DNA from: an uncultured Aeromonadaceae bacterium
Lineage (GTDB): Bacteria; Pseudomonadota; Gammaproteobacteria; Enterobacterales; Aeromonadaceae
Direction: 5' to 3'
DNA: 64,000 nucleotides
NCBI GenBank assembly: GCA_945957385.1
Contig: CAMFKP010000009.1
Span: forward strand, 19,592-83,591
Shown: positions 9,640 to 18,694 of the stretch, in pieces
Layout: every line of letters begins with the position of its first letter
How positions within the stretch are numbered: the stretch's first letter is position 1
Notes under the pieces: model-generated
Databases searched by the model: none
What the model was told of the DNA's origin: nothing
Seen by the model: the letters and a program-made list of their open reading frames with translations, nothing else
Program-made: the position numbers and the translations under genes

Positions 9640-10521
9640 ATGCAGATGATAAGCCGGCTTTTTCATCGCCAGAACAAACGTCCTGCTGTTGCAATCAGTA
9701 TTGCGCAGGACAGAATACTGCTGGCGAGCCGTGAACCCGAAGTTCGATTTGATCAGGAGCCATGTAATGGTCCTGCTGACTGGGCTCGTGCTATTGCGGC
9801 CCTGGTGCAGCGAACCCAGGCCGCGGGTGCTCCAGTCAGAGTTTTACTTCCCACCGCACTTTATCAGCAAGTGCAAATAGAAAAGCCGGATGTTCCGGAT
9901 GATGAATTACCCGGTGCCTTACCCTGGGCGGTTAAAGATCTGGTCAGTGAACCCGTATTGCAGTTGGGGTTCGACTACTATCAGCTCCCAGCCAATCCGG
10001 CCAGTCGCCCTCGTTTGGCCGTCATTTGCGTCGGCAAGCCGCGATTGCAGCAAATCGCTAATGCAGTCAATAAGGTCGCGGAGTTACAGCAAATTACCAT
10101 TGAGGAGCTGGGTTTGGTTGATCTGCTAGGCGCGTTACCCCAGTTGCAGCTATTACTGTTCCAGTCTCCAGGCCAGGATTTGCAGTTGTTGGCAGTATGC
10201 CAAGGGCAGCTGTGCTTTAGTCGTCAGTTGCGGGGATTTTCCCGTCTTGCTCAACAGACAATTGATAATCTGGATGCCGACTTGCTGGATAACCTCTCGT
10301 TGGAGGTTCAGCGTTCGATTGACTATCTGGTGGCGCAACTGAAATTGCCGGCTGCCAGTCAAATTTATGTAGCGATAGCGACGCCGGATCTGGGGGGGGT
10401 GATTCGTCATCTGGCGGCCAACTTCTCAGTTCCGGTCCAGGCTCTCGCTAATCCTGCGGTGACGGCGGGATTGGAGTATCTGCCGTTGTTTGGCAATTTG
10501 CAGGTAGCGGAGGTTGCGTGA
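9640..10521 (+). CDS. mshI: MSHA biogenesis protein MshI (PilM-like)
   Basis: A 293-residue protein at the position of MshI in MSHA loci. It resembles PilM, the actin-like cytoplasmic component of the type IV pilus alignment complex that ties the inner-membrane proteins PilN/PilO to the motor. Supporting signs are the N-terminal VAISIAQDRILLA strand pair, the PWAVKDLV segment typical of MshI, and a C-terminal stretch (SLEVQRSIDYLVAQL) like the SRQ/ERSLDY region of PilM-type proteins. No signal peptide or membrane segment is seen, fitting a cytoplasmic protein. The stop overlaps the next start by 4 bases (GTGA). Confidence 0.87.
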   Translation: MQMISRLFHRQNKRPAVAISIAQDRILLASREPEVRFDQEPCNGPADWARAIAALVQRTQAAGAPVRVLLPTALYQQVQIEKPDVPDDELPGALPWAVKDLVSEPVLQLGFDYYQLPANPASRPRLAVICVGKPRLQQIANAVNKVAELQQITIEELGLVDLLGALPQLQLLLFQSPGQDLQLLAVCQGQLCFSRQLRGFSRLAQQTIDNLDADLLDNLSLEVQRSIDYLVAQLKLPAASQIYVAIATPDLGGVIRHLAANFSVPVQALANPAVTAGLEYLPLFGNLQVAEVA

Positions 10522-11132
10522 AGTATAGGATTAACCTGTATAGCAGCGATCTGCGTCCCAAGCGACTGTGGCTGTCATTGCCCCACTTGTGTCTTGTTGT
10601 CAGTGCGGTATTGCTGCTTCTGCTAGCTATCGGCGCCATGTTGTCATCTCGGCTGCATTCACAAATGATGGCGAATCAAGCCTTGGTGCTAACTCAGCAG
10701 CAACTGCAGCTGGAGCAGGATCGCCTGCAAGGGGAGCTCAACCAGCGGCGATCTGATCTCGGATTACAAAAAGAGTATCAACTTAGCCAGGACGAACTCT
10801 CATCGCGCCGGCAGTTGCTGGAGGCTTTGCGTGGACGAGCCCCGTTGCGCAGCGCTGGTTATGCCGCCGTGTTGGAAGATTTAGCGCGCATACATTCAGC
10901 GGAAATTGCTCTGCAGCAGATTGATTTGCAACAAGAGCAGATGTCATTCCGTGGTCAGGCACGGAGTACCCAATCTGTGCCTGCCTGGGTGCAGCGATTT
11001 GCCTCGGCCCCCGCGTTAAAGGGGCGGGCTTTCGGCGAGTTGCAGCTGAATCGGGGGGCAGGAGGCGTGCTGCTATTCAGACTGAACAGCACACCGGTAG
11101 AGGTCAGTAAAGCGCCGGGAGACAAGTCATGA
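10518..11132 (+). CDS. MSHA biogenesis protein MshI2 (PilN-like)
   Basis: A 204-residue bitopic membrane protein. A short cytoplasmic N-terminus (MKYRINLYSSDLRP) carries the INLY pattern of PilN/GspL-type proteins, where PilN docks on PilM. One membrane helix follows (about residues 22-45), then a long coiled-coil rich in Gln and Leu (about 50-110) and a small ferredoxin-like periplasmic domain. The GTG start overlaps the mshI stop, and its stop overlaps the mshJ start (ATGA), so translation is probably coupled. In some annotations the two genes are called mshI1 and mshI2. It probably works with MshJ as the PilN/PilO pair. Confidence 0.83.
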   Translation: MKYRINLYSSDLRPKRLWLSLPHLCLVVSAVLLLLLAIGAMLSSRLHSQMMANQALVLTQQQLQLEQDRLQGELNQRRSDLGLQKEYQLSQDELSSRRQLLEALRGRAPLRSAGYAAVLEDLARIHSAEIALQQIDLQQEQMSFRGQARSTQSVPAWVQRFASAPALKGRAFGELQLNRGAGGVLLFRLNSTPVEVSKAPGDKS

Positions 11133-11770
11133 ATGCGCAATGGCAAACCCTCAGTGCGCGCATGGCTGCATTGAGCGGTCGGGAGCGGGCACTCATTCTG
11201 CTCGTTTGTCTGGCGTTGATCGGGCTGCCGCTGTACAGCTTCTGGCTCGAGCCGTTGGCGTTGTCGCTACAGCAACAGCAACGTGAGGCGGAGCGAATTC
11301 AGCAGGCGTTGATTCTGTTGCAGCAGCAAAATGAGGCGTTGCAGCAAGCCTTGTTGCAAGATCCCAATCTCAAGCTTCGGGATCAGCTGGTGCTGGCACG
11401 GCAACAGATCACGGCATTGGATACCCAGTTGCAGTCGCAGATGGTGGATTTGATTCCAGCATCAAGGATGCCAGCGCTGTTACAGTCGATGCTGGGACAC
11501 TCTAGTCACCTAACGCTGCAAGAATTGACCTCTTTGGCTCCTGAGCCGCTGATGGATGGCGATAAAGCGTTGCCTCTGTATCAGCATGGTATCCGAATGC
11601 GCCTTAAAGGGCGTTATTTTGACCTGTTACAGTACCTCAGGGCGTTAGAGGGGCTACCTGGCCACTTTTATTGGAAGACGCTCGATTACCAGGTTGACCA
11701 CTATCCGGAAGCCAACATTGAGCTGGAGTTATACACCCTGAGTGACAGCAAGGAGTTTATTCGTGGCTAG
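11129..11770 (+). CDS. mshJ: MSHA biogenesis protein MshJ (PilO-like)
   Basis: A 213-residue bitopic protein with one membrane helix (about residues 21-40), then a Gln-rich coiled coil (about 45-110) and a C-terminal periplasmic domain. This is the layout of PilO, which pairs with PilN in the inner-membrane alignment complex. The GRERALILLVCLALIGLPLY start is typical of MshJ. It overlaps mshI2 by four bases and mshK by eight. Confidence 0.85.
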   Translation: MNAQWQTLSARMAALSGRERALILLVCLALIGLPLYSFWLEPLALSLQQQQREAERIQQALILLQQQNEALQQALLQDPNLKLRDQLVLARQQITALDTQLQSQMVDLIPASRMPALLQSMLGHSSHLTLQELTSLAPEPLMDGDKALPLYQHGIRMRLKGRYFDLLQYLRALEGLPGHFYWKTLDYQVDHYPEANIELELYTLSDSKEFIRG

Positions 11771-12086
11771 ATTCTGTATGGTCTGTTTGCTGGGGATGCT
11801 GTCATGGCCCTTGCTGGCCGATACCCTTGTTGACCCAACCATGCCGCTGGCCGGAATGCCTGACAGCGATAATCCGACGCTGAGTCAGCAGCCGCTGCCC
11901 CAGCTACAAGGCATAGTGATTTCCAACGCTGGGCGGTCGGCGGTGCTGAACGGCTTAAATGTGCAAATCGGTCAACAGGTTGCAGGTTATCGCGTGCTGG
12001 CGATTCACTCTGATGCCGTCATTCTGGAGCGGGATGGCCGACGCCAGACCCTCTCCCTCTATTCAGATAAGGTCCGTATTCAATGA
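11763..12086 (+). CDS. mshK: MSHA biogenesis protein MshK (PilP-like)
   Basis: A 107-residue exported protein. Residues 1-19 form a signal peptide ending at LLA, and the mature part begins DTLVDPTMPL, the motif typical of MshK and related PilP/GspC-like proteins. The rest (LQGIVISNAGRSAVLNG and GYRVLAI) resembles the small HR-type beta domain that links the alignment complex to the secretin. I chose the GTG at 11763 because AAGGAG lies seven bases upstream; an in-frame GTG at 11742 would place that ribosome site inside the gene. Confidence 0.82.
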   Translation: MARFCMVCLLGMLSWPLLADTLVDPTMPLAGMPDSDNPTLSQQPLPQLQGIVISNAGRSAVLNGLNVQIGQQVAGYRVLAIHSDAVILERDGRRQTLSLYSDKVRIQ

Positions 12087-13729
12087 ACAAGTTGTCGGTT
12101 CCGTTTACGTTGCTCGCTATGGCCATCTGGATGGCGGGTTGTGTCACGTATCAGCATCCCAATCCGCAAGAGTCGAAGGATGCCCTAAAAGAGGCGGGTC
12201 AAACCGCGGCGTTGGCTGTTCCCGACGCGGTACAAGCCGAGCTGCTGCCAAATAATCCGATCGTGCCGCAAACACGAACCTATGCGCCGGAGCGGCGCTT
12301 TCGCGTGGCGGCCAAGGATGTCGAGGCCAGTGAATTCTTTGCTTCATTGATGAAAGATGGTCGCTACAGTGTGGCGGTCCATCCAGGGGTCACGGGGCGT
12401 ATCACGCTGGATCTCAAGGAAGTCACGTTGCCAGAAGTGCTGGATACGGTCTCCAGTATGTATGGCTACGATATTCGCCGTCAGGGAACCGTGTTTCACG
12501 TCTATCCCGCCGGATTGCGTGCTGAGAGCTTTCCGGTCAACTATCTGATGTTGACGCGGCAAGGCAAGTCTCGGACCAGTATCACATCAGGTGGTGTGAC
12601 CGAGCAGAGCAATAACAACAACTCGTCGAACAATAACAGCGGCTCTTCATCATCGGATCAGAGTGCAACCAATACCAACAATAACGGCACCATGATTGAA
12701 ACTGCCAGTCGTAGCGACTTCTGGAAAGAGCTGGAGGTCGCGCTGCAGCATCTGGTGGGGTCCGGCGATGGGCGCGCTGTGATTCTGAACCCGCAAGCGG
12801 GCTTGGTAACCGTGCGGGCCATGCCGGATGAGCTGGCGGCCGTGCGTGATTTTCTCAAGCAATCAGAGCAGCAGCTGAAACGTCAAGTCATCCTCGAGGC
12901 CAAGATCGTTGAGGTAAAACTCAATGAGGGCTACCAACAAGGTATTGAGTGGAACAATCTCAGTGCAACCTGGAATACAGGCAAGGGCATCACCAAAGGG
13001 GGCTCTCTCGTCGGATTGCCCGCTGTGACCGACAAGATTGCGACGGCAATCGGTGGTGGTGCCGGGTTGCAATTCAGTGATGGTAATTTCGATGTAGTGG
13101 TTAATCTTTTGAAGACGCAAGGTGACGTCAATACATTGTCCAGCCCGCGAGTGACGGCGACCAATAATCAAAAAGCGGTCATCAAGGTGGGTAGCGATGA
13201 GTACTTTGTTACCAATGTTTCGACGGATACCGTGACCAGCAGTTCGAACAATGTTGTCTCTCCCAATATTGAGCTGACACCATTTTTCTCCGGTGTCGCG
13301 TTGGACGTCATGCCGCAAATTGATGGAGATGGCAACGTCTTGCTGCATATCCATCCTTCCGTCATTGATGTCACCGAACAGGAGAAAACCATCGATCTGG
13401 GTACCCAGAATGGCAACTCCAGTACCTATAAGTTGCCGCTGGCCTATAGCAATATTCGTGAATCCGACACTGTGGTTCAGGCCAAGTCTGGGGATGTGAT
13501 TGTCATTGGTGGCTTGATGCGAACCAATAAAGAACAGGTGGTCAGCAAGGTACCTTGGGTCGGAGATATTCCCTGGGTGGGCGAGGCCTTCACAAACCGG
13601 AAAGATGCAACTTACAAGACCGAGCTGGTGATCATGCTCAAACCCCAGGTAGTAGAAAGTGATACCTGGCAAAAAGAGCTGGAGCGGTCGAACCAGTTAT
13701 TGGAAAAGTGGTACCCGCAGGAGCGGTAA
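12083..13729 (+). CDS. mshL: MSHA secretin MshL
   Basis: A 548-residue outer-membrane secretin through which the pilus leaves the cell. The N-terminus is a lipoprotein signal with lipobox MAGC (cysteine 20), so it should be lipid-anchored. An STN-like domain (about 75-145) and a short secretin N-domain precede the secretin barrel (about 275-535), which shows the family motifs VILEAKIVEVKL, PRVTATNNQKA and VIVIGGLM. A low-complexity Asn/Ser stretch occupies about residues 174-198, between the N-domains. Start and mshK stop overlap as ATGA. Confidence 0.92.
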   Translation: MNKLSVPFTLLAMAIWMAGCVTYQHPNPQESKDALKEAGQTAALAVPDAVQAELLPNNPIVPQTRTYAPERRFRVAAKDVEASEFFASLMKDGRYSVAVHPGVTGRITLDLKEVTLPEVLDTVSSMYGYDIRRQGTVFHVYPAGLRAESFPVNYLMLTRQGKSRTSITSGGVTEQSNNNNSSNNNSGSSSSDQSATNTNNNGTMIETASRSDFWKELEVALQHLVGSGDGRAVILNPQAGLVTVRAMPDELAAVRDFLKQSEQQLKRQVILEAKIVEVKLNEGYQQGIEWNNLSATWNTGKGITKGGSLVGLPAVTDKIATAIGGGAGLQFSDGNFDVVVNLLKTQGDVNTLSSPRVTATNNQKAVIKVGSDEYFVTNVSTDTVTSSSNNVVSPNIELTPFFSGVALDVMPQIDGDGNVLLHIHPSVIDVTEQEKTIDLGTQNGNSSTYKLPLAYSNIRESDTVVQAKSGDVIVIGGLMRTNKEQVVSKVPWVGDIPWVGEAFTNRKDATYKTELVIMLKPQVVESDTWQKELERSNQLLEKWYPQER

Positions 13730-13732
13730 GTC

Positions 13733-14617
13733 GTGTATCAGGAACATTTTGGTTTGCAGGAACCCCCTTTTAGCCTGACGCCGAATACCGGCCTTTATTA
13801 CGGCTTGCCGCCGCATGAGGAGGCACTGCAGGTGTTGCGCGTGGCGTTGGCCGGCGGTGAGGGCTTTATCAAGGTCACGGGGGAGGTCGGCACCGGCAAG
13901 ACGTTGCTGTTGCGCAAGCTCATGGCAGAGTTGGCAGCCACACATCAGGTCATTTATTTGCCTAATCCGTACTTGGCGCCAGATGAGATCAGACTGGCGC
14001 TCGCGCACGAGTTGGGATTGGACTCGGCGCAAGGCGATCTTGCCGTAACGGATGCGATCCATCGGCGTCTGGTGGCGCTGCATCGTGAAGGGCGTTCTGC
14101 GATCCTGTTGCTGGATGAGGCGCAGGCACTGCCCGATGCGAGCCTGGAAGCGATCCGGTTGTTTGGTAATCTGGAAACGGAATCTTCAAAGTTGCTGCAG
14201 GTTGTGCTGTTTGGCCAGCCAGAGCTGGATGCGCGTCTGGCCAGTGACGCGTTTCGTCAACTGCGGCAGCGTATCTCGTTTTCCTACCGCTTGCGACCGC
14301 TGTTGCGTGATGAAACCCGAGCGTATCTGGAATACCGTCTGATGGCGGCTGGTTATCGAGGGCAGCCAGTGTTTGCTGGCGCGGCAGTCCGTCGATTATG
14401 GCGCGCGAGCCGAGGTATCCCCCGCCTGATTAATATCCTTGCACATAAAAGTCTGATGCTGGCGTACGGGCAGGGTTGTCGTCAGGTCTCTATGCGTCTG
14501 GTTACTGCGGCCATCCGGGATACGGAAGATGCCTCTGCACCGCAGTCATGGCTATGGTGGTGCTGGTGGGGGGGGCTGGCTGCGGCCTGTGCATGGTTGT
14601 TGCGAGGTGCGTTATGA
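13733..14617 (+). CDS. mshM: MSHA biogenesis ATPase MshM (ExeA/GspA-like AAA protein)
   Basis: A 294-residue AAA-type ATPase of the ExeA/GspA family, whose members help insert secretin complexes through the peptidoglycan. Walker A is GEVGTGKT at residues 50-57; Walker B ends in LLLDEAQ with Asp128-Glu129. The N-terminal YQEHFGLQEPPFSLTPN is the family signature. The C-terminus ends in a tryptophan-rich hydrophobic helix (about 272-292) that would anchor it in the inner membrane, and it lacks the large periplasmic domain of ExeA. It starts at GTG with GGAG upstream; the stop overlaps mshN (ATGA). Confidence 0.9.
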   Translation: MYQEHFGLQEPPFSLTPNTGLYYGLPPHEEALQVLRVALAGGEGFIKVTGEVGTGKTLLLRKLMAELAATHQVIYLPNPYLAPDEIRLALAHELGLDSAQGDLAVTDAIHRRLVALHREGRSAILLLDEAQALPDASLEAIRLFGNLETESSKLLQVVLFGQPELDARLASDAFRQLRQRISFSYRLRPLLRDETRAYLEYRLMAAGYRGQPVFAGAAVRRLWRASRGIPRLINILAHKSLMLAYGQGCRQVSMRLVTAAIRDTEDASAPQSWLWWCWWGGLAAACAWLLRGAL

Positions 14618-15759
14618 GTGTCATCAATACGATGCTGAAGGATTTGGAACAGCGTCAGGCGCCGGAAGGTCATGGACGTTATCAGCCACCTCGACGCAGT
14701 GCGCTATGGATTTATCTGTTGCTGACCGGGTCGATGATGGCGCTCGCCGCAGGCGGGTCATGGTGGTGGCTGGATCATCAGGGCGCCGGTCGGATGAATG
14801 AGGGGCGTCAGTCACAACCGAATGTGACCGTTCCTTCGGTCGCGTCACACCCGGCTCCGGCTCAGTCTGCCGCCGAACCTCCAACTGCGACAATCTCCTC
14901 GGCAATCACCACGCTATCGCCACCGTCGTCGGCGGCGACCGCGGCTGCTATTCCGGTCAGTGTGGCGGCGGCTCCCGCGCCGGTGACACCTGTTGAGCCG
15001 GATAGTGTCCGTGCTGCCGCCTCGCCGGAGCGTTTCACATTGCCACCGGTATCGTCTACGACACCCGCAGAGACTGACGATGCCTTGTTGGGGCCAGACG
15101 AAGGTCCGCAAGTCACCGAAGCCTCGTTGCTCAATCAACCTGAAGCCCAGCCGAAGGGCGAGTTGCAGATCGAAGAAGAGCAGATGACTCCTGCGCAAAT
15201 GGCCGCACTCGATCGCAGCAAGGGCATGCAGGCGCTGGCGCGAGGGGATCTGACTCAGGCCCGCGAGTTATTTGATCGCGCACTGGATAATGCCCCTCGG
15301 GATCGGGAACTGCGTGAACGCCTTGCCAGTTTGTTGTATGGCGAAGGCCGGTTGCAAGAGGCTCGACAGTTGCTGGAACAGGGGGTTGCGATTGATCCCG
15401 GTTACGCCAATTTCCGTTTGCTACAAGCCAGATTGGCCATGGCGATGGGCGATAAACCGGCGGCATTACAGGTGCTGGCGATGCTGGATCCCCTTGTCGC
15501 CGTCAACATGGATTATTACGCGACTCGCGCGGCACTGGCTCAGGAGCTGTCACAGTACGGTACCGCGACGCGTAGTTACCAACAGCTGACGCTGGCGCAA
15601 CCCGGTGAGGGGCGTTGGTGGCTGGGGCTGGCGATTTCGCTGGATAAACAGGGGCGGACATTGGCCGCCCGAGATGCTTATCAACGGGCTTCAACCTTGA
15701 ACCTGAGTACGGCCTCGCGCCAATTTGTTCTTCAACGCTTGCGTCAATTGGAGTCCTGA
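14614..15759 (+). CDS. mshN: MSHA biogenesis protein MshN (TPR protein)
   Basis: A 381-residue bitopic membrane protein. The N-terminus MSVINTMLKDLEQR is the family signature and lies in the cytoplasm; one membrane helix follows (about 32-52). A long Ala/Pro/Ser/Thr-rich linker (about 60-185) probably spans the periplasm, and the C-terminal ~170 residues form tetratricopeptide repeats (for example ALARGDLTQARELFDRALDNAP). MshN is needed for MSHA pilus assembly in Vibrio; its partner is not established. I chose the ATG at 14614, which overlaps the mshM stop, over an in-frame start further up inside mshM. Confidence 0.87.
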   Translation: MSVINTMLKDLEQRQAPEGHGRYQPPRRSALWIYLLLTGSMMALAAGGSWWWLDHQGAGRMNEGRQSQPNVTVPSVASHPAPAQSAAEPPTATISSAITTLSPPSSAATAAAIPVSVAAAPAPVTPVEPDSVRAAASPERFTLPPVSSTTPAETDDALLGPDEGPQVTEASLLNQPEAQPKGELQIEEEQMTPAQMAALDRSKGMQALARGDLTQARELFDRALDNAPRDRELRERLASLLYGEGRLQEARQLLEQGVAIDPGYANFRLLQARLAMAMGDKPAALQVLAMLDPLVAVNMDYYATRAALAQELSQYGTATRSYQQLTLAQPGEGRWWLGLAISLDKQGRTLAARDAYQRASTLNLSTASRQFVLQRLRQLES

Positions 15760-15761
15760 CC

Positions 15762-17468
15762 ATGGCACAACCCCGGCTCAAGATGCGTCTGGGCGATCTG
15801 CTGGTCGCCGAAGGCATTATCTCCGAAGACCAGTTGCAGATGGCGTTACAACAGCAGCGCCAGACCGGGCGCAAGCTGGGTACCACGTTGATTGATCTTG
15901 GCTTTATTGGCGAGGAGCAGTTGCTGAAGTTCCTGGCTCAGCAGCTGGCGATTCCATTCTTCGACCTCTCTAAGCTGACGATTCAGCCGCAAGCGGTACA
16001 GCTGATCCCTGAGGTTCATGCCCGTCGTTATCGCGCGCTGGCGGTAAACATCAACGGCGATGAAGTTACGGTCGCGATGTCGGATCCCGCCGACCTGGCG
16101 GCACTGGATGCCTTGGCGGCGATGGTGAGTCCACGGCAGATGCAGCTTGCCGTTGCTCGTGAATCGCAGCTGTTACTCTATTTCGATCAGCTGTATCGAC
16201 GGACTCGTGAAATCGAAAGTTTTGCCGAGCAGCTGCAGGAAGAGTATCAGTCGACCGATTTTGATATGGGGTTGGCTGAGACCTCCAGCAACGAGAATGA
16301 GGCCACCATTGTTAAACTGCTGCGCTCCGTGTTCGAAGATGCGGTACAGGTGCGCGCCTCTGATATTCATATCGAGCCCGATGAAAAAGTGCTGCGTATT
16401 CGCCAGCGGATCGATGGCGTGCTGCACGAGAGCATTCTTAATGAGGTGCGCATAGCGCCATCGCTGGTGTTGCGTTTGAAGTTGGTGGCTGGTCTGGACA
16501 TTTCCGAGAAGCGCCTGCCGCAAGACGGGCGGTTCAACATGCGGGTGCGCGGCCATGACATCGACGTCCGGATTTCGACCATGCCGGTACAACATGGCGA
16601 GTCTGTGGTGATGCGTCTGCTCGATCAATCTGCGGGTCTGCTCTCGTTGCAGGATACGGGGTTACCCGCGGACTTGTTGCATCGCCTGCGTCGTCAATTG
16701 CAACGTCCCCATGGCATGATCGTGGTCACCGGGCCGACCGGCAGCGGCAAAACCACGACCCTATATGGCGCGCTTTCTGAGCTCAATCAGCCCGGGAACA
16801 AAATCATCACGGTTGAAGATCCGGTTGAATACCGCCTGCCGCGCATCAACCAGGTTCAGGTCAATGCCAAGATCGGTCTTGATTTTTCCAGCGTGCTGCG
16901 AGCGACGTTACGTCAGGATCCAGACATTCTACTGGTCGGCGAAATGCGCGATCAGGAAACGGTCGAAATCGGTTTGCGCGGTGCCATGACAGGGCACCTG
17001 GTATTGACCACATTGCACACCAACGATGCGATCTCGAGTGCGTTGCGGCTGATGGATATGGGGGCTCCGGGCTATCTGGTAGCCAGTGCGTTGCGGGCGA
17101 TCATAGCGCAGCGCCTGGTGCGCCGTATTTGCCGTCATTGCCATGAGGTGCATAGCGTGGATGCGTCCGATATGACCTGGCTGGTGGCCTTGTTCGGTGA
17201 GAGTGCGCGGCAACGCACTTACCATAAGGGACGAGGTTGCCAGAGCTGCAACTTCACCGGGTATACCGGTCGGATCGGGGTGTTTGAACTGCTCGAGCTC
17301 GATCAGCCGATGATGGATGCGCTGCGCGGTGGCGATCCGGAGCAGTTTGCCCGAGCGGCGCGTAACCATCCCGAATACAAACCGCTGGCCACGATGGCCT
17401 ACGAGTATGCGACCCAAGGGATCACTACGGTGGATGAGGTGTTGCGTCTGGCTGAGGTGGTCAGCTGA
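15762..17468 (+). CDS. mshE: MSHA pilus extension ATPase MshE with c-di-GMP-binding N-domain
   Basis: A 568-residue GspE/PilB-type hexameric ATPase that powers pilus extension. The N-terminus carries two MshEN motifs of the kind shown in Vibrio MshE to bind c-di-GMP: residues 9-32 (RLGDLL...Q) and 38-61 (KLGTTL...Q); Arg9 matches the key arginine reported there. Walker A is GPTGSGKTT at 324-332, and the Walker B stretch DPDILLVGEMRD follows at about 387-398. Four cysteines (457, 460, 493, 496) form the zinc site of this family. It is predicted to be cytoplasmic. This is the most direct link between this locus and second-messenger control; actual binding is inferred from the motif. Confidence 0.95.
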   Translation: MAQPRLKMRLGDLLVAEGIISEDQLQMALQQQRQTGRKLGTTLIDLGFIGEEQLLKFLAQQLAIPFFDLSKLTIQPQAVQLIPEVHARRYRALAVNINGDEVTVAMSDPADLAALDALAAMVSPRQMQLAVARESQLLLYFDQLYRRTREIESFAEQLQEEYQSTDFDMGLAETSSNENEATIVKLLRSVFEDAVQVRASDIHIEPDEKVLRIRQRIDGVLHESILNEVRIAPSLVLRLKLVAGLDISEKRLPQDGRFNMRVRGHDIDVRISTMPVQHGESVVMRLLDQSAGLLSLQDTGLPADLLHRLRRQLQRPHGMIVVTGPTGSGKTTTLYGALSELNQPGNKIITVEDPVEYRLPRINQVQVNAKIGLDFSSVLRATLRQDPDILLVGEMRDQETVEIGLRGAMTGHLVLTTLHTNDAISSALRLMDMGAPGYLVASALRAIIAQRLVRRICRHCHEVHSVDASDMTWLVALFGESARQRTYHKGRGCQSCNFTGYTGRIGVFELLELDQPMMDALRGGDPEQFARAARNHPEYKPLATMAYEYATQGITTVDEVLRLAEVVS

Positions 17469-18694
17469 TGCCAACGTTTCACTATCAAGGACGCAATAGC
17501 AGCGGCGAGTCCGTCAGTGGCTCGCTGGAGGCGCCGAGTGAAATGGCCGCTGCCGATATGTTGATGCGGCGTGGTGTGTTGCCGACCGCGCTGCGGGCAG
17601 GTAAAGCCGCCCGTGAAGGCATTGATTGGTCGCGGTTGGTGGAAGGTGGCATATCACTGGAGCAGCTGGTGATGTTTACCCGCCAGATGTATGCCCTGAG
17701 CAAGGCCGGGATCCCGATCATGCGGGCGATTCACGGTCTGGTGGACTCGGCCCACAGCAAACCGCTGCGCAAGGCGCTGCTGGCGCTGGAGGCTGATCTG
17801 GGCAATGGCCGCCCCCTGTCACTGGCGATGCAATCTCATCCCCGTGTCTTCAGTTCTCTATTTATTGCCATCATTCATGTCGGTGAGAACACTGGTCGCC
17901 TTGAAGAGGCTTTCCTGCAGTTGTCGAATTACTTTGCGCTGGAGCTGGAAACCCGCAAACGTATCAAGGCGGCGTTACGTTATCCGCTGATGGTGATCAT
18001 GGCGCTGGCGATCGCCTTGGTCATTCTGAACCTGAAAGTGATACCGGTGTTTGCCGGCATGTTTGCCAAATTTGGTGTTGAACTGCCGCTGATGACCCGC
18101 TTTCTGCTGGGAATGTCCGCGATGTTTGTGCGCTGGTGGTGGCTGATGGGGCTCACCGTCGCTGCTGTGGTCGGTGCCTGGGTCTACTGGATCCGCACTC
18201 CGAATGGGCGGCTGATCTGGGGGCGCTGGCAACTTAGGTTACCTATCATCGGCAGTATCATTACGCGTTCCTTGCTGGCCCGTTTTGCCCGCAGTTTTGC
18301 CATGATGCTGCGGGCCGGTGTGCCGCTGAATCAGGCGCTCAGCCTGGTGGCCGATGCCGTCGACAACGCCCATGTGGCACAACGTATCCGCGAGATGCGT
18401 TCTGGTGTTGAGCGTGGAGAGAGCCTGTTGCGTTGTGCCGCGGCCAGTCAGCTGTTTACACCGCTGGTGATGCAGATGTTTGCCGTAGGCGAAGAGACCG
18501 GCCAGGTGGAAGAGTTGATGCAGGAAGCGGCCGAGTATTACGAACGGGAAGTGGACTATGACCTGCGAACGCTGACGGCGCGAATTGAGCCGATATTGTT
18601 GGTGATTGTGGCCGGCATGGTGCTGGTGTTGGCGTTGGGGATTTTTACCCCGATGTGGGACATGTTCAGTGTGGTTCAAGGCAAGGGGCACTGA
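17468..18694 (+). CDS. mshG: MSHA inner-membrane platform protein MshG
   Basis: A 408-residue GspF/PilC family protein, the inner-membrane platform on which the motor turns to add pilin subunits. It has the two repeated GspF domains (about 70-195 and 270-395), each beginning with a pattern like FTRQMYALSKAGIPIMRAI or FARSFAMMLRAGVPLNQAL, and three membrane helices (about 168-190, 217-240 and 375-397). Its ATG overlaps the mshE stop (TGATG), so translation is probably coupled. Confidence 0.93.
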   Translation: MPTFHYQGRNSSGESVSGSLEAPSEMAAADMLMRRGVLPTALRAGKAAREGIDWSRLVEGGISLEQLVMFTRQMYALSKAGIPIMRAIHGLVDSAHSKPLRKALLALEADLGNGRPLSLAMQSHPRVFSSLFIAIIHVGENTGRLEEAFLQLSNYFALELETRKRIKAALRYPLMVIMALAIALVILNLKVIPVFAGMFAKFGVELPLMTRFLLGMSAMFVRWWWLMGLTVAAVVGAWVYWIRTPNGRLIWGRWQLRLPIIGSIITRSLLARFARSFAMMLRAGVPLNQALSLVADAVDNAHVAQRIREMRSGVERGESLLRCAAASQLFTPLVMQMFAVGEETGQVEELMQEAAEYYEREVDYDLRTLTARIEPILLVIVAGMVLVLALGIFTPMWDMFSVVQGKGH

